A stretch of 64,000 bases of DNA from Pigmentiphaga daeguensis (GTDB lineage: Bacteria; Pseudomonadota; Gammaproteobacteria; Burkholderiales; Burkholderiaceae_B). Made by a program: the position numbers and the translations under genes. The stretch lies in NCBI RefSeq assembly GCF_039523035.1, contig NZ_BAAAEN010000023.1:1-64000 (forward strand), in the 5' to 3' direction. Of this stretch, positions 60,699 to 64,000 are shown piece by piece; positions within the stretch are counted from its first letter, which is position 1; each line of letters opens with the position of its first letter. Under the pieces are notes generated by a model. It had not been told where the DNA came from. It worked only from the letters and a program-made list of their open reading frames with translations, and did not search any database.

Positions 60699-61463
60699 GA
60701 CTCCCTCCTCCCATTCGAAGCAGAACCCCTGGCGGCGCAATGCCGGGCCAACGCCGCCATAGGCATCGGCGGCGTAGCGGCTGGATACCGCATCCGACCA
60801 GCTCTGCGCGCCTTCGCGCCCCAGGCCGCGCGAATAGGCGTCCATGTCCGCGTCCAAGGCATCGATGGCCCCCGCCACCCGGTCGCGGTCATAGGCTTCC
60901 GCATGCCAGCTCGCTTCCAGCGCCATGCGGGGCTTGCGGACCTCGGACGCCGTGTTCAGGTATCCCAGGCACACCCCGGCCAGCGGCGCGACCAGGCGCG
61001 GCAGACGCAGCAGTTCGATGACTTCGAGCATGCCGCGGCGCACGCCGCCGATCGGGCAGACCCCCAGCCCGGCGGCGCGCGCGGCCGCCATCATCGTGCC
61101 CATCAGGATGCCCGTGTCCAGCGCGCCGATCAGCACGCTGTTGACGTTGTCCAGGACGGCCTGGCGGCGGCCATGGCGGCCGGCCGCCAGCTCGGTCTTG
61201 TAGAAATCCATCAGCAGCACGACGAACACCGGCGCGCGCGCTATCCAGGCCTGGTTGCCGCTGCAGCGCGCCAGCGCTGCCTTGGTCCGCGGGTCCCGCA
61301 CCGCGACCCAGGACACGTTCTGCGCATTGTTCCAGGTGGGTGCCCGGCGGGTGGCCTCGAACACGGCGGCCAACGTGTCGTCGCCCACCGGGCGGTCGGA
61401 AAAATCGCGCTCGCTCCGGTGCGCGCAAAGATGTTCCAGCACGGGATTCACGGTGTTCTCCAT
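60696..61463 (-). CDS. Nitroreductase-family FMN oxidoreductase
   Basis: 255 aa, NfsA-like. FMN-binding start VLEHLCAHRSERDFSDRPV, TRRAPTWNNAQNVSWVAV near residue 40, and GLGVCPIGGVRRGMLEVIE for the C-terminal FMN contact. The start ATG 61463 is chosen because it gives the family N-terminus; longer frames read through the palindrome. First gene of the minus-strand operon continuing with gntR. The natural substrate is not indicated. Confidence 0.9.
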   Translation of the reverse strand: MENTVNPVLEHLCAHRSERDFSDRPVGDDTLAAVFEATRRAPTWNNAQNVSWVAVRDPRTKAALARCSGNQAWIARAPVFVVLLMDFYKTELAAGRHGRRQAVLDNVNSVLIGALDTGILMGTMMAAARAAGLGVCPIGGVRRGMLEVIELLRLPRLVAPLAGVCLGYLNTASEVRKPRMALEASWHAEAYDRDRVAGAIDALDADMDAYSRGLGREGAQSWSDAVSSRYAADAYGGVGPALRRQGFCFEWEEGV

Positions 61464-61465
61464 GG

Positions 61466-61488
61466 ATATGATTATAGTATAATCATAT
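61466..61488. promoter_or_regulatory. Perfect palindrome in the divergent nitroreductase / RidA promoter
   Basis: Two perfect 11-bp arms, ATATGATTATA and TATAATCATAT, around a central G. It starts two bases upstream of the nitroreductase start codon and lies 42 bases before the RidA start. It is strongly AT-rich against the local background. FadR-type GntR operator inferred. Confidence 0.7.
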
Positions 61489-61530
61489 TTAATCTCGCCA
61501 CCGATGTTTTTCTTCAGGAGCCGTTCCGCC

Positions 61531-61965
61531 ATGCCGCATGCCGATTTCATCCACATTCCCGTGCCCCAGGGCAAGTCCCCCATCAGCCGCGCGGTTGGCG
61601 TTCCGCCCGGCGCCATCACCTACTACCTCAGCGGGCAGATGCCCACCGTGGTGGATCCCGCCGCTCCCGCCGACAGCCGCCAGGCCTATGGCGATACGCG
61701 CACGCAGACGCGCACCACGCTCGAACGGCTCGACGGCATCCTGCGCGACCTGGGCATGTCCATGCGCAACGTGGTCCACGTCCGCGCCTGCCTGGTCGCC
61801 GATCCCGACAAGGGCAACCGGATGGACTTCGAGGGTTTCAACGCCGGCTATGCCGACTTCTTCGCCAGCCAGCCGGACGGGCATCCGGCGCGCATGGTGT
61901 ACCAGGTGGCTGGACTGGTGAATCCCGGATGGCTGCTGGAAATCGAGGCCATGGTCGCCCGCTGA
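61531..61965 (+). CDS. RidA/YjgF-family protein (second cassette)
   Basis: 144-aa Rid-family protein. The start ATG 61531 follows CAGGAG; an upstream ATG at 61504 lacks such a site. Family elements: GAITYYLSGQMPTVVDP near residue 30, RLDGILRDLGMSMRNVVHVR near 75, and the C-terminal WLLEIEAMVAR. Divergent from the nitroreductase-gntR unit and convergent with the semialdehyde dehydrogenase. It parallels the RidA of the first cassette at 31606 but is only distantly similar. Confidence 0.85.
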   Translation: MPHADFIHIPVPQGKSPISRAVGVPPGAITYYLSGQMPTVVDPAAPADSRQAYGDTRTQTRTTLERLDGILRDLGMSMRNVVHVRACLVADPDKGNRMDFEGFNAGYADFFASQPDGHPARMVYQVAGLVNPGWLLEIEAMVAR

Positions 61966-61970
61966 GCGCG

Positions 61971-61992
61971 TGGCCGGCCGGTAGGCCGGCCA
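61971..61992. terminator. Bidirectional hairpin between RidA and aldehyde dehydrogenase genes
   Basis: Perfect 9-bp stem TGGCCGGCC / GGCCGGCCA with a 4-nt loop in the 38-base gap between convergent genes. No T-run. Confidence 0.45.
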
Positions 61993-62003
61993 TCGCGGGC
62001 CGC

Positions 62004-63434
62004 TCAGGCCAGGGTGTAGGCCGTCTTCACGGTGGTGTAGAACTCGGCCGCATAGGTCCCCTGCTCGCGCGGTCCATAGCTCGATCCCTTGCGGCCGCCG
62101 AACGGCGCATGCGGATCCACCCCGGCCGTCGGGCAGTTCACCATCACCATGCCGGCCTGGGCATGCCGCTTGAAGTGCGTGGCATGCTTGAGCGAGGTCG
62201 TGCAGATCCCTGCCGACAGGCCGAACTCGGTATCGTTGGCCAGGGCCAGCGCCTCGTCATAGTCCGCCACGGGAATCACCGCCGCGACCGGTCCGAAGAT
62301 TTCCTCGCGGCAGATGCGCATGTCGTTGGAACAATCGGTGAACAGCGCCGGCTCCAGGTAGTAGCCCTCCCTGGCGCGCGCCACCCGCCGGCCGCCCTGG
62401 GCCAGCGTGGCGCCTTCGTCGCGGCCGATGCGCAGGTATTCCTCGTCCTGCTGCAACTGGCGCGCATCCACCACCGGCCCGATGTCGGTGCCGGGCGCCA
62501 GCGCGTCGTCCACGCGCAGCGCGGCCATGCGTTCCTTCATCGCCCGCACGAAGCGCTCGTGGATGCCGCGCTGGACGATCAGCCGGCTTGACGCGGTGCA
62601 GCGCTGTCCGGTCGAGAAAAAAGACCCCTGGACGGCGCACTCGACGGCCTGGCCCAGATCGGCATCGTCCAGCACGACCAGCGGATTCTTGCCGCCCATT
62701 TCCATCTGCACCTTGGCCAGCCGCCGCGTGGCGGCCTGCGCCACCTGCCTGCCGGTCGCCACCGACCCGGTGAAGCTCAGCGCGTCGATGCGCGCGTCGT
62801 CCAGCATGGCCTGTCCGACCACGGCGCCGCGTCCCATGACGAGATTGAAGACCCCCTCGGGCAGGCCGGCGCGGCTGATGATCTCCGCCAGCGCCCACGC
62901 GCTGCCGGGCACCAGGTCAGCCGGCTTGAAGACCACCGTGTTGCCGTACGCCAGTGCCGGGGCGATCTTCCAGGCGGGGATGGCCAGCGGAAAATTCCAT
63001 GGCGTGATCAGCCCCACGACGCCCACGGGTTCGCGCGTGACCTCCACGTCCACGCCGGTCCTGGCCTGGGGCAGCCGGTCGCCCCGCACCCGCAGCGCCT
63101 CGCCGGCGAAGAAGCGGAAGATGGCGGCCGCGCGCACCGTCTCGCCCACGGCCTCGGGCAGGGTCTTGCCCTCCTCGCGGGCCAGCAGCCGCCCCAGTTC
63201 GTCCTTGCGCCGCAGGAGCTCGACGCCGATCGCATCCAGGCATTCGGCGCGCTGCGTGGCGCTGGCCAGGCCCCATCGGTGGGCCGCGTCGCGCGCCGCG
63301 GTGATCGCCAGGTCCACCTGCGCCGGGGTGGCGTGCGCGTATTCGCCGACCAGGTCGGCCACGTCGGAAGGATTGATGTCGCGCGTGGCGCCGTCGCCTT
63401 CCAGCCATTGTCCCGCTATGTAGTTCGCATGCAT
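62004..63434 (-). CDS. Aldehyde dehydrogenase, alpha-ketoglutarate semialdehyde (2,5-dioxovalerate) type
   Basis: 476 aa. NAD site ITPWNFPLAIPAWKIAPAL near residue 145, LSFTGSVATGRQVAQAATRR, catalytic Glu in MEMGGKNPLVV and catalytic Cys in GQRCTASSRLIV near residue 285. The C-terminus has GGRKGSSYGPREQG, a form usual in ketoglutarate-semialdehyde dehydrogenases of sugar-acid pathways. It lies 29 bases downstream of the ThDP enzyme gene on the same strand. The pathway role is inferred from the nearby IlvD-type dehydratase. Confidence 0.88.
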   Translation of the reverse strand: MHANYIAGQWLEGDGATRDINPSDVADLVGEYAHATPAQVDLAITAARDAAHRWGLASATQRAECLDAIGVELLRRKDELGRLLAREEGKTLPEAVGETVRAAAIFRFFAGEALRVRGDRLPQARTGVDVEVTREPVGVVGLITPWNFPLAIPAWKIAPALAYGNTVVFKPADLVPGSAWALAEIISRAGLPEGVFNLVMGRGAVVGQAMLDDARIDALSFTGSVATGRQVAQAATRRLAKVQMEMGGKNPLVVLDDADLGQAVECAVQGSFFSTGQRCTASSRLIVQRGIHERFVRAMKERMAALRVDDALAPGTDIGPVVDARQLQQDEEYLRIGRDEGATLAQGGRRVARAREGYYLEPALFTDCSNDMRICREEIFGPVAAVIPVADYDEALALANDTEFGLSAGICTTSLKHATHFKRHAQAGMVMVNCPTAGVDPHAPFGGRKGSSYGPREQGTYAAEFYTTVKTAYTLA

Positions 63435-63463
63435 GTCTTCGATTCTTCCGTGGCTGGCGCCGC

Positions 63464-64000
63464 TCAGGGCAGCATGACCTCGATCAGTCGCGGTCCGCGT
63501 TCGGCCATGGCGCGCCGGAACGAGCGCCGCAATTCGCTTACCGTCGTGGCGCGTTCGGCATGGACGCCGAAACCCGCGGCCATGCCCAGCCAGTCCAGGT
63601 CGGGGCGCGAGAGCTGCAGCAGGTCCCTCACCGGCGGCGAAGCGAGTTCATAGCCGTTGCGGCGCATCTCGTCGATCAGGATGTTGTAGCGGCGGTTGGA
63701 CGCGATGAGGATGGTCACGTCGGCGTTCTCGCGCGCCATCGACCACAGGGCCTGTACCGTGTAAAGCGCGCTGCCGTCCGATTGCAGGCCCACGACCTTG
63801 CGGTCCGGCGCGGCGATGGCGGCGCCGAACGCGGCCGGTATGCCCTGGCCGATCGCGCCGCCGGTCAGCACGATGCTGGCATGGCGCGCGGTCCGCGCGG
63901 CAATGGCGTTGAAGGGGAAGGCCAGGGTCTTGCCCTCGGCCGAGATGATGGCCTGTTCCGGCAGCCAGGCGGCCACCACCCGCGCGGCGCTTTCGGGCGT
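63464..64000 (-). CDS. Thiamine-diphosphate enzyme, acetolactate synthase / benzoylformate decarboxylase-like (partial)
   Basis: Only the C-terminal part is in the window; the reading frame stays open past the right edge (codons for TPESAAR precede the first possible start). The visible part is the ThDP-binding domain: GGAIGQGIPAAFGAAIAAPD, then the Mg-ThDP motif as LQSDGSALYTVQALW (SDGS where GDGS is usual) ending about 25 residues later in ASNRRYNIL, and the terminus RGPRLIEVMLP. The fit is best with IlvB-like decarboxylases of unknown substrate. Upstream of the aldehyde dehydrogenase, so a 2-oxo-acid decarboxylation feeding an aldehyde to it is plausible. Confidence 0.85.
   Translation of the reverse strand, partial: TPESAARVVAAWLPEQAIISAEGKTLAFPFNAIAARTARHASIVLTGGAIGQGIPAAFGAAIAAPDRKVVGLQSDGSALYTVQALWSMARENADVTILIASNRRYNILIDEMRRNGYELASPPVRDLLQLSRPDLDWLGMAAGFGVHAERATTVSELRRSFRRAMAERGPRLIEVMLP

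Overview
The window is a high-GC proteobacterial chromosome segment. It most likely comes from a Bordetella or close Alcaligenaceae relative. The reasons are the gene order tig-clpP-clpX-lon-hupB-(tRNA-Val)-ppiD, two Bug-family (tripartite tricarboxylate) solute receptors, a Burkholderiales-type 16-strand porin, GC-rich codon use throughout, and many LysR-controlled catabolic clusters. The species call is an inference from gene content; no database search was possible.

From 1 to 30 kb the content is mostly housekeeping: a porin, purL, a DadA-type oxidoreductase with the NAD(P)HX repair enzyme, the divergent ybbA-like/tesA pair, ppiD, nadA with two strong operator-like dyads, tRNA-Val, an accessory AraC/cyclase/flavin-reductase insert, hupB, lon (with a sigma-32-like promoter), clpX, clpP, tig, tRNA-Leu, an atypical receiver/winged-helix regulator, the lysine genes dapC-dapD-dapE, prmB and a YheS-type ABC-F ATPase. 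Between these genes, from about 18.7 to 28.0 kb, lie five copies of a structured intergenic repeat. Its core hairpin is exactly 37 nt in every copy and its stem changes are compensatory. A second, shorter repeat family sits in the same interval.

From 30 to 34.5 kb is a first small catabolic cassette: aldehyde dehydrogenase divergent from RidA, Bug receptor, NMT1-like protein and MarR, with a long palindrome in the divergent promoter. From 34.5 to 47.2 kb is a purine/ureide degradation region: xdhC-xdhB-xdhA, a LysR regulator, uraH, puuE, a UraD-allantoate amidohydrolase fusion, a class II glutamine amidotransferase and a NitT/TauT-type ABC importer. Together these would take xanthine to ureidoglycine and ammonia, except that no urate-oxidising enzyme is present in the window.

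From 47.3 to 52 kb is a signalling cluster: a phytochrome-like histidine kinase that appears to have lost its bilin-binding features, a single-domain response regulator and a REC-PAS-HK-REC hybrid kinase. LysR, FNR and a SapC-family protein follow. From 54.4 to 64 kb is a second catabolic cassette (LysR, Bug receptor, cupin, IlvD/Edd dehydratase, 2-hydroxyacid dehydrogenase, FadR-type GntR, nitroreductase, divergent RidA, semialdehyde dehydrogenase, ThDP enzyme cut by the window edge), again with a perfect palindrome in the RidA-side promoter. Its substrate cannot be read from the sequence.
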